Positions 7,898 to 16,382 of a stretch of 64,000 nucleotides of DNA are shown here, piece by piece; positions within the stretch are counted from its first letter, which is position 1; each line of letters starts with the position of its first letter. The DNA is from Paenibacillus protaetiae (lineage in GTDB: Bacteria; Bacillota; Bacilli; Paenibacillales; Paenibacillaceae): assembly GCF_004135365.1 (NCBI RefSeq), contig NZ_CP035492.1, positions 2,774,001 through 2,838,000 on the forward strand. The letters run 5' to 3'. The position numbers and the translations under genes were made by a program. The notes under the pieces were generated by a model. It did no database searches, had not been told where the DNA came from, and worked only from the letters and a program-made list of their open reading frames with translations.

Positions 7898-8695
7898 CTA
7901 TATGCCGCTCCGGTATTGCTCGGGCGTTACGCCCACCAGCTTCTCGAATGCCCGGTAAAACTGGCTTGGCGCAGAAAATCCGAGCCGAAAGCTGATTTCG
8001 GTCGCCGTGCCGGCTGTCTGCCGCAGCAGCCGCTTCGCTTCCTCCATCCGTATGCGCAGCACGTATTGGTAAGGCGTCAGCCCGACCGCCGCTTTAAACG
8101 AGCGGATAAAATGATAGCGGCTTTGCAGCGCTACCGCCGCCAGCTCATCAATCGTAAGCGGCTCGGCATAATGCGCGCGGATATATTCCGCCGCCCTTGC
8201 GATATGCCGGTCCCAAGGCGCCTGCAAGTCCGGCCCGCCGTCCATGCCTCCTGCTTTTCCGGCTTCGACAAGCTGCCGCAGCTGCTCCAGCAGCGACGCT
8301 TCCGCTTCCTGCTCCGCCAGCCATTCGCCCGAGTCGGCACCCGTCCGGCCCATCCATTCGCGAAACAGCGACTTGGCGTATGAGGGACGAATCCGCTTCC
8401 GGACATAAACCTCTTCTTGGGCTTGTGAAGGCGAATCGAACAACGCCTTTTCATTCGCAATAATGATAAGCACCGATGCATCATCGCCGATGTGAAAGCA
8501 ATGCCGGTCGCTTGGCTGCAGCAGCAGCATATCTCCTTCGCCCAAATCCATCCGTTTGTTCTCATGCGTAAAATGGCAGGTGCCGCGGGTCGGAATCGTA
8601 ACCTGATATTGCCCTTCATGCGTATGGGGCGTATTTTCAAATTGATAAAAAATATGATGCGCTTCAAGATTCGGAAACACCATCTGGAGCTGCAT
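7898..8695 (-). CDS. AraC-family transcriptional regulator
   Basis: One-component regulator of 265 residues. The N-terminal half is a cupin-like sensing domain (HTHEGQYQVTIPTRGTCHF, then LGEGDMLLLQPSDRHCFHI). The C-terminal 100 residues hold two helix-turn-helix motifs (LTIDELAAVALQSRYHFIRS and ATEISFRLGFSAPSQFYRAF). ATG at 8695 is chosen because ACGGAGG lies 9 nt upstream; the longer frame would be odd and has no RBS. It is divergent from the Fsr-like pump gene across 132 bp, so it probably controls that pump. Confidence 0.9.
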   Translation of the reverse strand: MQLQMVFPNLEAHHIFYQFENTPHTHEGQYQVTIPTRGTCHFTHENKRMDLGEGDMLLLQPSDRHCFHIGDDASVLIIIANEKALFDSPSQAQEEVYVRKRIRPSYAKSLFREWMGRTGADSGEWLAEQEAEASLLEQLRQLVEAGKAGGMDGGPDLQAPWDRHIARAAEYIRAHYAEPLTIDELAAVALQSRYHFIRSFKAAVGLTPYQYVLRIRMEEAKRLLRQTAGTATEISFRLGFSAPSQFYRAFEKLVGVTPEQYRSGI

Positions 8696-8827
8696 GTTGT
8701 TAAGCCTCCGTCTGCCATTGTGATTATTGCTTAAAACGTTTAAATAAAACGCAACTATCGCAGCGACTGCTCTAGCTGCCGTGAAGTACCATAGGAATAA
8801 CTTTTTGAAAGGAAGGATGTTGTTTCT

Positions 8828-10063
8828 ATGCCAAAAACGACGGCCGCAGCTGCCGCAAGCCCCTTCTTCGGCATACTGCTCGTAGCAAGCTCCGTCCATC
8901 TGCTGAACGATTTGATGCAGTCAGTCGTACCGGCTGTATTCCCCGTGTTTCAGGAAAGTCTGCATTTAAGCTTCGCCCAGATCGGCTGGATCGCCTTTAC
9001 GCTGAACTTGACCGCTTCTGTCCTGCAGCCGCTAATTGGATCTTACACCGACCGGCGGCCGCTGCCAAGCCTGCTCCCTATCGGCATGCTGTTTACGCTG
9101 CTGGGCATGCTTGGATTTGCGCTGGCGCCGTCCTTCGCCTGCCTGCTGCTGTCTGCTGCGCTCGTAGGCGTCGGCTCCTCGGTGCTCCACCCCGAATCGT
9201 CGCGCGTAGCCCATCTGGCCGCCGATAAAAGCAAAGGTTTCGCGCAGTCGGTGTTCCAGGTCGGCGGCAACGCCGGGCAGGCGCTGGCGCCGCTGCTGGT
9301 CGCTTATTTGCTCAGTCCGCGCGGGCAAACCGGCTTTTTATGGTTTATTCCGCTGGCCGCCATCGGCATTGCGCTGCAGCTGAGGATCAGCCGCTGGTAC
9401 CGCGGGCAGCTTGCGGCGCGCGCGCAAGCGGCGACAGCCAAGCTGCCCGCGGCGGCGGCGGCCAAATCCCGCTTCAGCAAGCGGTTTATCGCGTACGCCT
9501 TAACGATTCTTATTCTGATGCTGTTTTCCAAATTCGTTTATTTGGCCAGCATGAGCGGTTATTATTCGTTTTATTTTATGGATAAGTACGGCCTCCCGCT
9601 TAAGGATGCCCAAATGTGTCTGTTTGCCCTTCAGTTCGCAGGCATGGTCGGCACGTTTCTGGGCGGCCCGCTGGCAGACCGGTTCGGACGGCAGAAGGTG
9701 ATCTGGTTTTCCATTCTCGGAACGGCGCCGTTTTCGCTGCTGCTGCCTTATGCCGGCCCGGTGACGGCTTTTATATTATGCCTGGCGATCGGACTTATTC
9801 TCATGTCCGGATTTTCGGTTATTATCGTCTACGCTCAAGAGCTGCTGCCGGGGCATGTCGGCATGATTTCGGGCTTGTTCTTCGGCATCTCGTTTGGGCT
9901 TGGCGGGCTGGGGTCGGTTGTCATGGGCAATCTGATCGACTCGTATGGCGTTGCGCATGTCATCGAAGCCTGCTCCTACCTGCCGCTGCTTGGCCTGCTC
10001 GCCTTGCTGCTGCCAAAGGATTCGGTCATCATGAATGGCCATTCGTCCTTACCGGCTTCTTAA
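8828..10063 (+). CDS. fosmidomycin-resistance-type MFS transporter
   Basis: Twelve-segment MFS transporter, 411 residues, close in pattern to Fsr of Escherichia coli. Shared features are HLLNDLMQSVVPAVFP, FAQIGWIAFTLNLTASVLQP, the GVGSSVLHPESSRVA stretch and the SVFQVGGNAGQ stretch. Fsr exports fosmidomycin; the natural substrate here is unknown. RBS AAAGGAAGG precedes the ATG. The divergent AraC gene is its probable regulator. Confidence 0.9.
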   Translation: MPKTTAAAAASPFFGILLVASSVHLLNDLMQSVVPAVFPVFQESLHLSFAQIGWIAFTLNLTASVLQPLIGSYTDRRPLPSLLPIGMLFTLLGMLGFALAPSFACLLLSAALVGVGSSVLHPESSRVAHLAADKSKGFAQSVFQVGGNAGQALAPLLVAYLLSPRGQTGFLWFIPLAAIGIALQLRISRWYRGQLAARAQAATAKLPAAAAAKSRFSKRFIAYALTILILMLFSKFVYLASMSGYYSFYFMDKYGLPLKDAQMCLFALQFAGMVGTFLGGPLADRFGRQKVIWFSILGTAPFSLLLPYAGPVTAFILCLAIGLILMSGFSVIIVYAQELLPGHVGMISGLFFGISFGLGGLGSVVMGNLIDSYGVAHVIEACSYLPLLGLLALLLPKDSVIMNGHSSLPAS

Positions 10064-10128
10064 AAGAAGCACTTGCGGCGATCATCCGCCTGCCGGCGCA
10101 TATACTGCTGGCGGGAGGTGAATGACCT

Positions 10129-10362
10129 ATGATTCAACCGCTCTGGTATACCAAAGCATTAGCATTAACCGGCCAGCCTGTCGGCGTCTCGCTCGCGAAC
10201 GGACAGGGCGTTACCGGCGTATTATGCAGCCTGACCGGCGGAGAGGCCGTCCTGATTGAATATATGTATCAAAGCCAATTCGCCGCCAAGCATTATCCGT
10301 TCAGCTCCATACAGGATATCAATCCGTTCCCCGGATGCACGGTGCCCGGCCCGTTATTTTAA
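10129..10362 (+). CDS. small protein with Sm-like strand pattern, 77 aa
   Basis: Unrecognised 77-residue protein. The repeated short beta-strand pattern (PVGVSLANGQGVTGVLCSLT then GGEAVLIEYM) resembles LSm-type or other small barrel folds, but no RNA-binding motif is certain. RBS GGGAGGTGA lies 7 nt before the ATG. It is 66 bp after the Fsr-like gene and 83 bp before a similar small protein. Confidence 0.65.
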   Translation: MIQPLWYTKALALTGQPVGVSLANGQGVTGVLCSLTGGEAVLIEYMYQSQFAAKHYPFSSIQDINPFPGCTVPGPLF

Positions 10363-10445
10363 GCTTGCGCTGCGCCACAACCGCATAACCAGGCTCTCTC
10401 CGGCATACGTTTGTAGTAGTGGAACAAATTCCGGAGGTGAACCTG

Positions 10446-10742
10446 ATGTCCAATCCGGCCGGACCTAACAGTCCTGTCTTGTATGAGGCGGATCCCTCGC
10501 ATGCGGCCAATATGAAGCAGATCCGCGATCGGCTGAACAGCATTTGCGGCAGCTGCCTTCATCGCCAGGTCAGCATCAAAACGATAGACGGCCATCAGTA
10601 CGAAGGCACCGTTGTACATGTTGACCGCGGATATTTATATTTGCAATGCGCCGTCCGCGACCCTAGAGCGTTCTTCGCGCCCAGCAGCGCGATTCTTCCG
10701 CTGGTGCTTTACGAGCTTCTGGTCATTACCCTTATGCTGTAG
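10446..10742 (+). CDS. small protein with Sm-like strand pattern, 98 aa
   Basis: Unrecognised 98-residue protein. Start ATG at 10446 follows CCGGAGGTGA. Residues about 35-75 have CLHRQVSIKTIDGHQYEGTV then VHVDRGYLYLQ, where the strand pairs and the G-x-x-Y/V-x-G-x-V pattern recall Sm/LSm-like barrels and the neighbouring 77-aa protein. The C-terminus is hydrophobic (ILPLVLYELLVITLML). A strong terminator follows, closing the group. Function not known. Confidence 0.65.
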   Translation: MSNPAGPNSPVLYEADPSHAANMKQIRDRLNSICGSCLHRQVSIKTIDGHQYEGTVVHVDRGYLYLQCAVRDPRAFFAPSSAILPLVLYELLVITLML

Positions 10743-10772
10743 ACCGCTTAACGATCGAGCATATCGTTGTCC

Positions 10773-10808
10773 AAGCGCCGCAGGCTTTCCCGCCTGCGGC
10801 GCTTTCTT
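10773..10808 (+). terminator. rho-independent terminator
   Basis: Perfect 13-bp stem AAGCGCCGCAGGC with its complement around TTTCCC, followed by TCTT, about 30 bp after the 98-aa gene. Confidence 0.85.
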
Positions 10809-11079
10809 ATGCTCACGCGGCCCAAATTGGTGCAAGCTCGGGGCAATAGTATTCATACTATCGGCTTAGAACCATAAACATAATAAACACCAGCTTTCAC
10901 GGAACAGCCATGTCTTCCGCTCCAACGGCTATAAACTTCGTATTCTCATCATGTTTCGTTCCTCGCGCCTGCCGGTTAGAAAATTGTTAGCAAATCAAAT
11001 AATATTCTGACGGCTGTTTCACAACGGGCTAAAGGGTGTACAGTACAATGGGAAAAAAATACGGAGGTGCAGCAGGGCT

Positions 11080-11298
11080 ATGATGAAAATTGTAACCTTC
11101 AAAAAACGTTCCATTCCCGTTTATTATCCTGTCGACCAGTCGATGTCTGTCGAGCGCTTTAACGATAAATTGCGTGAGCTTGAAATGAACTTTGATTTCC
11201 GCAAGAAGTGGAAAAGAATCAAATCGGTCGAGATGGTGCGGGACGTTGCCATTCTGCAATATAATGACGGAACCAAATTATATCTGGAAGTATCCTGA
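11080..11298 (+). CDS. small basic hypothetical protein, 72 aa
   Basis: Unrecognised 72-residue soluble protein, basic, with the pattern SIPVYYPVDQSMSVERFNDK and a C-terminal strand pair VAILQYNDGTKLYLEVS. GGAGGTG lies about 13 nt before the ATG pair at 11080, so the second ATG (11083) is equally possible. A terminator follows after about 40 bp, so it is a single-gene unit. The 337 bp before it hold the previous terminator and no other gene that I can support. Confidence 0.7.
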   Translation: MMKIVTFKKRSIPVYYPVDQSMSVERFNDKLRELEMNFDFRKKWKRIKSVEMVRDVAILQYNDGTKLYLEVS

Positions 11299-11335
11299 AT
11301 ACAGGCAGGGGACCCGCTGCGTCCCCCGCTTAATG

Positions 11336-11367
11336 CCGACAGTTGAATAAACTGTCGGTTTTTTTAT
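11336..11367 (+). terminator. rho-independent terminator
   Basis: Stem CCGACAGTTGAAT with AAACTGTCGG followed by a run of seven T, just after the 72-aa gene. Confidence 0.88.
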
Positions 11368-11447
11368 TTTTTTGATCACTAGATTAAGCCAAACTCGTTT
11401 ATTCTAATCCTATACCCGCTTTTATCCCGAAAGGAGATCCGCATGCA

Positions 11448-12863
11448 ATGAGAACGGAACGAGATTCACTGGGGCAAAAAGATATTCCTGATGATGCCTA
11501 TTACGGCATCCAATCAGCCCGGGCGGCCGAAAACTTCCCTATTACAGGTACGCCCGTCCACCGGGAGCTGTATATCGCTCTCGCTTACATTAAAAAGGCG
11601 GCCGCCATGGCCAACCTGGACGTGAAGCTGCTCAAGGAGCCGGCCGGTTCCGCGATTATTGCGGCCGCCGATGAAATTATCGCCGGACAGCATACGGCGC
11701 ATTTCATCGTCGATTCCATCCAGGGCGGCGCCGGAACATCCATTAATATGAACATGAACGAGGTCATCGCCAACCGCGCGCTGGAGCTGCTCGGCAAACG
11801 CAAAGGCGATTACGGCAGCTTAAGCCCCAACAATCACGTCAACATGTCCCAGTCCACGAATGACGTTATTCCAAGCGCGCTCAAAATCGCAGCCTACCTG
11901 CTTGCACAGCAGCTGCTTGCAACGAAACGCCGGCTGGCAGAGGAGCTGCGCAAAAAACAGGTACAGTTCCATGACATTATTAAAGTGGCCCGCACCCATC
12001 TGCAGGATGCCGTTCCGGTCCGGCTCGGGCAGCAGTTCGGCGCATATTCACGTGTCATTGAGCGGGATATCCGCAGGCTGGAGCAGGCGACCAGCGATTT
12101 GCTGTGGCTGAATATGGGCGCTACGGCGGTAGGCACCGGCTTAAATGCCAAACCCGAATATATTGACAGTGTGATCCTTCATCTGCGCGAGCTGCTGGGC
12201 ATCGAGGTGAAACGGGCCGACGATCTGGTGGATGCTACCCAAAATACGGACGCCTACACCGAGTTGTCTTCGGCGTTAAAGATTAGCGCCGTTAACTTGT
12301 CCAAAATATGCAATGATATCCGGCTGATGGCTTCCGGTCCGATTACGGGCTTGAATGAGCTGCTGCTTCCGCCAAGGCAGCCCGGCTCGTCCATTATGCC
12401 CGGCAAAGTGAACCCGGTTATGGCCGAAGTGGTCAATCAGGTGGCGTTCCAGGTGCTCGGCAACGACCATACGATCGCCCTTGCCTGCGAAGCCGGCCAG
12501 CTGGAGCTGAACGTCATGGGGCCGGTTATCGCGTTCAACCTGCTGCAATCGCTGAAAATTATGAACAACGGCATCGATGTGTTTACCCGGTTTGCCTTGG
12601 AAGGGCTGGAAGCGAACCGGACTCGCCTGACCGCTAATCTGGAGAAAAGCTTCAGCATGATTACGGCGCTTAACCCTCATCTGGGCTACGAGGTTGCAGC
12701 CGGATTAGTGAAAGATGCGCTCAAAACCGGCATGACGCTGCGCGAAATCATTTTGGAGCGCGGTCTGCTGACGCAGGAAGAGCTGGATGTCATTCTTCAT
12801 CCGGAAGAGATGACTACGCCTGGCATTGCCGGCGAGCGGTTTTTGAACGAGGACCGGGCTTAG
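11448..12863 (+). CDS. aspA: aspartate ammonia-lyase
   Basis: Cytosolic lyase converting aspartate to fumarate and ammonia, 471 residues, the usual length. The fumarase/aspartase signature GSSIMPGKVNPVMAEVVNQV is present. Also seen: SSPNNHVNM-like substrate contact (SPNNHVNMSQSTND), VARTHLQDAVPVRLGQQFGA, and TGLNELLLPP before the signature loop. The residues favour aspartase over class II fumarase, but the two are close relatives. RBS AAAGGAGATC precedes the ATG. Proline dehydrogenase follows after 114 bp, so the pair may serve amino acid catabolism. Confidence 0.93.
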   Translation: MRTERDSLGQKDIPDDAYYGIQSARAAENFPITGTPVHRELYIALAYIKKAAAMANLDVKLLKEPAGSAIIAAADEIIAGQHTAHFIVDSIQGGAGTSINMNMNEVIANRALELLGKRKGDYGSLSPNNHVNMSQSTNDVIPSALKIAAYLLAQQLLATKRRLAEELRKKQVQFHDIIKVARTHLQDAVPVRLGQQFGAYSRVIERDIRRLEQATSDLLWLNMGATAVGTGLNAKPEYIDSVILHLRELLGIEVKRADDLVDATQNTDAYTELSSALKISAVNLSKICNDIRLMASGPITGLNELLLPPRQPGSSIMPGKVNPVMAEVVNQVAFQVLGNDHTIALACEAGQLELNVMGPVIAFNLLQSLKIMNNGIDVFTRFALEGLEANRTRLTANLEKSFSMITALNPHLGYEVAAGLVKDALKTGMTLREIILERGLLTQEELDVILHPEEMTTPGIAGERFLNEDRA

Positions 12864-12977
12864 CGTAACCGGCGCCGCCGGCGCAATTTGGGTTTCTTTT
12901 TCCCGCAATCGCAACGTATGGATACTATAAGGAGAATTCGAGCATGGCGGATAAATGCCCGGAAGGAGACAACACGC

Positions 12978-13901
12978 ATGGTGAGCGGAAACGAGCTTTA
13001 CCGAAAGGCGCTATTGACCATCTCCGGAAATGCGATTGTAGAGAAATTGTCCAAAAAGTACGGCAAACGGCTGGCCGGCAAATTTATAGCTGGCGACACT
13101 TTGGAGCAGGCACTGGATGAGACCGCCGCTTTAAATGAGAAAGGAATCCTTGTTACACTGGATCATTTGGGCGAAGGGATCAGCCATCTGGACGAGGCTG
13201 CGGGCTATCGGGAGGAATATATCCGGATGCTGGACGGCATTGCGCGGCGCGGCGTACAATCCCACGTGTCATTGAAGCCTACGCAAATGGGCATGGCGCT
13301 TGATACGGAGGCTTGTTACCGCAATGTCAGGGCTGTGGCGGCCAAAGCAAAGGAAAGCAAAAATTTCGTGCGGCTGGATATGGAGAATACCCCTTATACG
13401 CAAGCGACGATTGATCTTGTGCTGCGTCTGCATCAGGACGGATTAACCAATGCCGGCACAGTATTGCAGGCGTATTTGCACCGGAGCGTCAAAGACGCTG
13501 AAGAAATGATCCGGAAGCGCGTCAAGTTGCGGCTTGTAAAAGGGGCGTATAAAGAAACGACCGAGCATGCCATTCAGTCCAAAGCCGGCGTAATCGACAA
13601 TTTTAAAACGATGATCCGGATGCATCTGGATAAAGGGTATTACACGGCCATCGCTTCGCATGACGACGCCATTATTGAATGGGTAAAGCAATACGCGGCC
13701 GACAACCGCATTCCGAAAGACGCCTTTGAGTTTCAAATGCTGTACGGACTGCGGATGAGCGACCAGGAACGGCTGGCGCAGGAAGGCTATCGGATTCGCT
13801 GCTATGTGCCGTACGGCACGATGTGGTATCCCTATTACACCCGGCGGCTGGCGGAGAAGCCGGCAAACCTGATGCTTGTCCTGCGGCATATGTTCCACTA
13901 G
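12978..13901 (+). CDS. proline dehydrogenase
   Basis: Monofunctional FAD-dependent proline dehydrogenase (PutB/FadM type) oxidising proline to pyrroline-5-carboxylate, 307 residues, usual for Bacillales. Seen: LKPTQMGM, FVRLDMENTPY, YLHRSVKDAEEM, RLVKGAYKE, and the C-terminal YVPYGTMWYPYYTRRLAEKP that closes the active site in this family. ATG at 12978 is preceded by GGAAGGAGA at 8 nt; the longer frame upstream has no support. No pyrroline-carboxylate dehydrogenase gene is in the window. Confidence 0.93.
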   Translation: MVSGNELYRKALLTISGNAIVEKLSKKYGKRLAGKFIAGDTLEQALDETAALNEKGILVTLDHLGEGISHLDEAAGYREEYIRMLDGIARRGVQSHVSLKPTQMGMALDTEACYRNVRAVAAKAKESKNFVRLDMENTPYTQATIDLVLRLHQDGLTNAGTVLQAYLHRSVKDAEEMIRKRVKLRLVKGAYKETTEHAIQSKAGVIDNFKTMIRMHLDKGYYTAIASHDDAIIEWVKQYAADNRIPKDAFEFQMLYGLRMSDQERLAQEGYRIRCYVPYGTMWYPYYTRRLAEKPANLMLVLRHMFH

Positions 13902-14409
13902 AGGCGCGGATTGCAACCGGTGCGCCACAGTAGCGTCGCAAACGGCGTAACTGTAGTGGCGTTAGCGTTGCAAACTTAGCCAGTTTCGATGTTTGCGCTG
14001 CACATGGTGCACTCACTCCGGCGTTAGCTCCTCAAACTCGAAAAATTTATACGCAAAATGTAAAAATGCATTTGATTTTCCACTGAAAAAGTAATTTAAG
14101 AAGATCAAATGCAAAAATGCAGTTAAATTCATCCAAAAATTGCTTTCTGAGCGATTTTGGCTTGAATCAACTGCATTTTTGCATTTAAAGTTCAATTTTG
14201 GCGAAAATCCGCTGAAATCAACTGCATTTTTGCATTTGTTGACGCTGAGTATGGCGAGGACTGGCCCCGGGGCTGGGCTAGCGCCGCTCAATGCCACACT
14301 AGTACCGCCACGGTACTCACCTGCGGTCGCTCAATGCCACGCTAGCGCTACCCCCTATCGCTCCTGCCCTTCATAAGCTTCGCGTCGGAGCCCGAGCCAT
14401 CGATTCGGC
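13902..14409. other. intergenic region with no gene, repeat-bearing
   Basis: About 500 bp between the convergent proline dehydrogenase and M24 peptidase genes. It holds the AT-rich TGCA-palindrome cluster (listed separately), flanked by GC-rich stretches with inverted words such as CGCCACAGT and ACTGTAGTGGCG. No credible coding frame and no clean terminator were seen. Confidence 0.7.
14056..14240. repeat. TGCA-palindrome repeat cluster 1
   Basis: Four AT-rich words built on a TGCA core: AAAAATGCATTTGATTTT near 14063, TCAAATGCAAAAATGCAGTT near 14106, and AACTGCATTTTTGCATTT near 14168 and near 14218. The same words recur at 26006-26192. They are separated by 20-40 bp of unrelated AT-rich DNA. 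Confidence 0.75.
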
Positions 14410-15516
14410 CTACCGGCCGAGATGGATTAATGTTTTCGGGTAACGGGTCAGCACTCTGGCTTGGCCGTCACTTTGAATGTAGATGTCGTCTTCGATGCGG
14501 ACCCCGCCGATTACCGAATCATAAATGCCCGGCTCGATCGTGAATAGCAAGCCCGGCTCGATAATTGACTGGTTGTGCCCGGATACGGACGGCTGCTCAT
14601 GGACCTCCATGCCGAAGCCGTGCCCAACGCGGTGCGTAAACAGATGACCGAAGCCTTCCGCTTCTATAACCTCGCGAGCGGCCCGGTCTACATCGGCAAG
14701 CGGAATGCCTGCACGCGCCCTGCGGATTGCCGCTTCGTTGGCGGCCAGCACCGTCTCGTAAATTTTGATTTGCTCCTTCGTGCCTTCCCCCATTACGAAT
14801 GTACGGGTCGTATCGGAGCAGTAGCCGCCGGCTTGCACACCGATATCGATCAAAACGAAGTCGCCCTGCCGGATCGGGTAGTTGCCTGGTCTGCCATGCG
14901 GCAGCGCCGTTCTTGCCCCGGTCAGCACGATGGATTCGAATGCCGGACGGTCTGCGCCCAGCTTCCGCATTTGAAATTCAATTTCCGCTGTCAGCTCAGC
15001 TTCCGTCATGCCTGCAACCGCATGCTTAGCCGCGTAATCAACGACCTGCTCAACCAGGTCGACTGCATACTGCACCTTGCTGATTTCTTCTTCGCTTTTG
15101 TTCATGCGAAGCGACAAAATAAAGCTTTCCAGATCGGCGAATTGCACGCCTCCGAATACCGCCTGTAGCTGCTCGCCTTTCAGCACGCTGACTGCATTTT
15201 TTTCAATACCAAGCGTCTGGATGCTGCCGGTAACGCCGCTGCGCAGCAGCGCAAACGGATCGTCCGTGTCAGACACGGGAACAGCCCTCTGCACTTTGCC
15301 CGCTTCCTCCGCCGCCGTCAGCTCCAGCAGCGGCACATACAGCGTTTCTTCACCGCCCGCTTCGATGTACAGCGCCAAAAAGCGCTCATGCGGCTCGGTA
15401 TGAAAACCCGTAAAATAATAAACATTCATCGGAGAGGAAATAAAAGCGGCGTCAATGCCGTTCCCTCTCATATATTCCGCCAGCTTACGCTTGCGCTCCT
15501 GCCATATGTCGGCCAT
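14410..15516 (-). CDS. M24 family metallopeptidase (Xaa-Pro peptidase type)
   Basis: Dinuclear-metal aminopeptidase/prolidase of 368 residues. The N-terminal creatinase-like domain includes FISSPMNVYYFTGFHTEPHE. The C-terminal pita-bread domain has the metal ligands in order: DIGVQAGGYCSDTTRTF (two Asp), HRVGHGFGMEVHE (His), LFTIEPGIY (Glu) and GGVRIEDDIYI (Glu). ATG at 15516 is used because GCGAGGTG lies 9 nt upstream and overlaps an alternative GTG. It probably cleaves X-Pro peptides and resembles YqhT/PapA of Bacillus. Confidence 0.92.
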   Translation of the reverse strand: MADIWQERKRKLAEYMRGNGIDAAFISSPMNVYYFTGFHTEPHERFLALYIEAGGEETLYVPLLELTAAEEAGKVQRAVPVSDTDDPFALLRSGVTGSIQTLGIEKNAVSVLKGEQLQAVFGGVQFADLESFILSLRMNKSEEEISKVQYAVDLVEQVVDYAAKHAVAGMTEAELTAEIEFQMRKLGADRPAFESIVLTGARTALPHGRPGNYPIRQGDFVLIDIGVQAGGYCSDTTRTFVMGEGTKEQIKIYETVLAANEAAIRRARAGIPLADVDRAAREVIEAEGFGHLFTHRVGHGFGMEVHEQPSVSGHNQSIIEPGLLFTIEPGIYDSVIGGVRIEDDIYIQSDGQARVLTRYPKTLIHLGR

Positions 15517-15601
15517 TTGCTGCGACACCTCGCTTAATTATATTGGCACTACCAGAGTTCAAATAAAATAAAGCATCCGCATATCGTCTGCCTGTTCGTC
15601 C

Positions 15602-15793
15602 ATATTATTGTAGTAGACCGGAATAGGTTTGTCGAATGAATATCCATATGCTGAGATTAAAGAAATGCTGATCGCTGATGACTGGACAGATAAAAAAGAA
15701 GTGGAGGATAGCCCTTTTAATACTGGTGATATTTTAGTTTCGTGTTGGAGTACTAGCGACAATATTCGAGAGCTTTCCAAATTATCAAATTAA
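15602..15793 (+). pseudogene. coding-like fragment of unknown origin
   Basis: An in-frame stretch ending at TAA 15793 reads like protein (EIKEMLIADDWTDKKEVEDS, then FNTGDILVSCWS) and is more AT-rich than its neighbours. Only 42 residues follow its ATG at 15665, there is no clear RBS, and an in-frame TAG lies upstream. It is probably a remnant of a decayed gene beside the radC fragment. I do not recognise its family. Confidence 0.35.
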
Positions 15794-15978
15794 CAGCTAA
15801 AAGCATAACCATCCGAAAATGACAAGCAACCAATTGCAAACGATTCTGCAAGTGAAAAACAGGAACGCAGATTAGTCAAAAAGCGTCGGGATGGTGTACA
15901 TGTTGTAAATCATGACTGAGGTTATTTATATAGGCATAGCGCAAAGGCCGTATAAGATACTGAATAAACATCATATAA

Positions 15979-16266
15979 ACGGTTTTAGATTTGGAGTATG
16001 AAGCCGTGAAAAACTTCGGTATCGTGGTTCTGACTACCAAAAATGTTGTAGCAGGCTTGCATGTGTTTATCGATAGGCACCTTAAATTCTGCTTTAGTTC
16101 ATCCCAGGGAAGTGTATAAGGAGGCGATTTAAAATAATGCAGCATCAATCGTATGCTTCCATAACCATTGTAGCGGAGACCCGGCACCTTCTCATGAGGA
16201 TATAACGCTAACTAAGCGATTAACGGAAGCCGGTACGCTTCTAGGAGTCGAACTTGCTGGATCATC
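15979..16266 (+). pseudogene. RadC (JAB-domain) pseudogene fragment
   Basis: Degenerate remnant of the JAB/MPN domain of a RadC-type protein. One frame reads LEYEAVKNFGIVVLTTKNVV. After a frameshift near 16065 another reads IGTLNSALVHPREVYKEAI, a stop at 16131-16133 (TAA), then [32 protein letters not shown] and GTLLGVEL. Dropping one T near 16255 restores ELLDH. HxH and SGDPxPS are the family's metal-site signature. The N-terminal part is absent. It is broken by at least two frameshifts and one stop, so it is not functional. RadC-like genes are common on mobile elements. Confidence 0.85.
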
Positions 16267-16382
16267 CCCGCCAGCTGCTGACATTGACAGAAGCGCCGCC
16301 TTACTTCAACATAAAAGAATGACAGCTCGGATTTCATAATTATGTTGCCGTTCAGTCATTTCAGGAAAGGAAGGGATACACA

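Noticed and set aside
14140-14376. 78-codon frame through the repeat cluster
   Set aside because: It reads through the TGCA repeats (LHLKFNFGE and similar) with no RBS; it is a by-product of the repeat words.
15876-16187. Minus-strand 103-codon frame
   Set aside because: It is antisense to the recognisable radC remnant and has no RBS or family resemblance.
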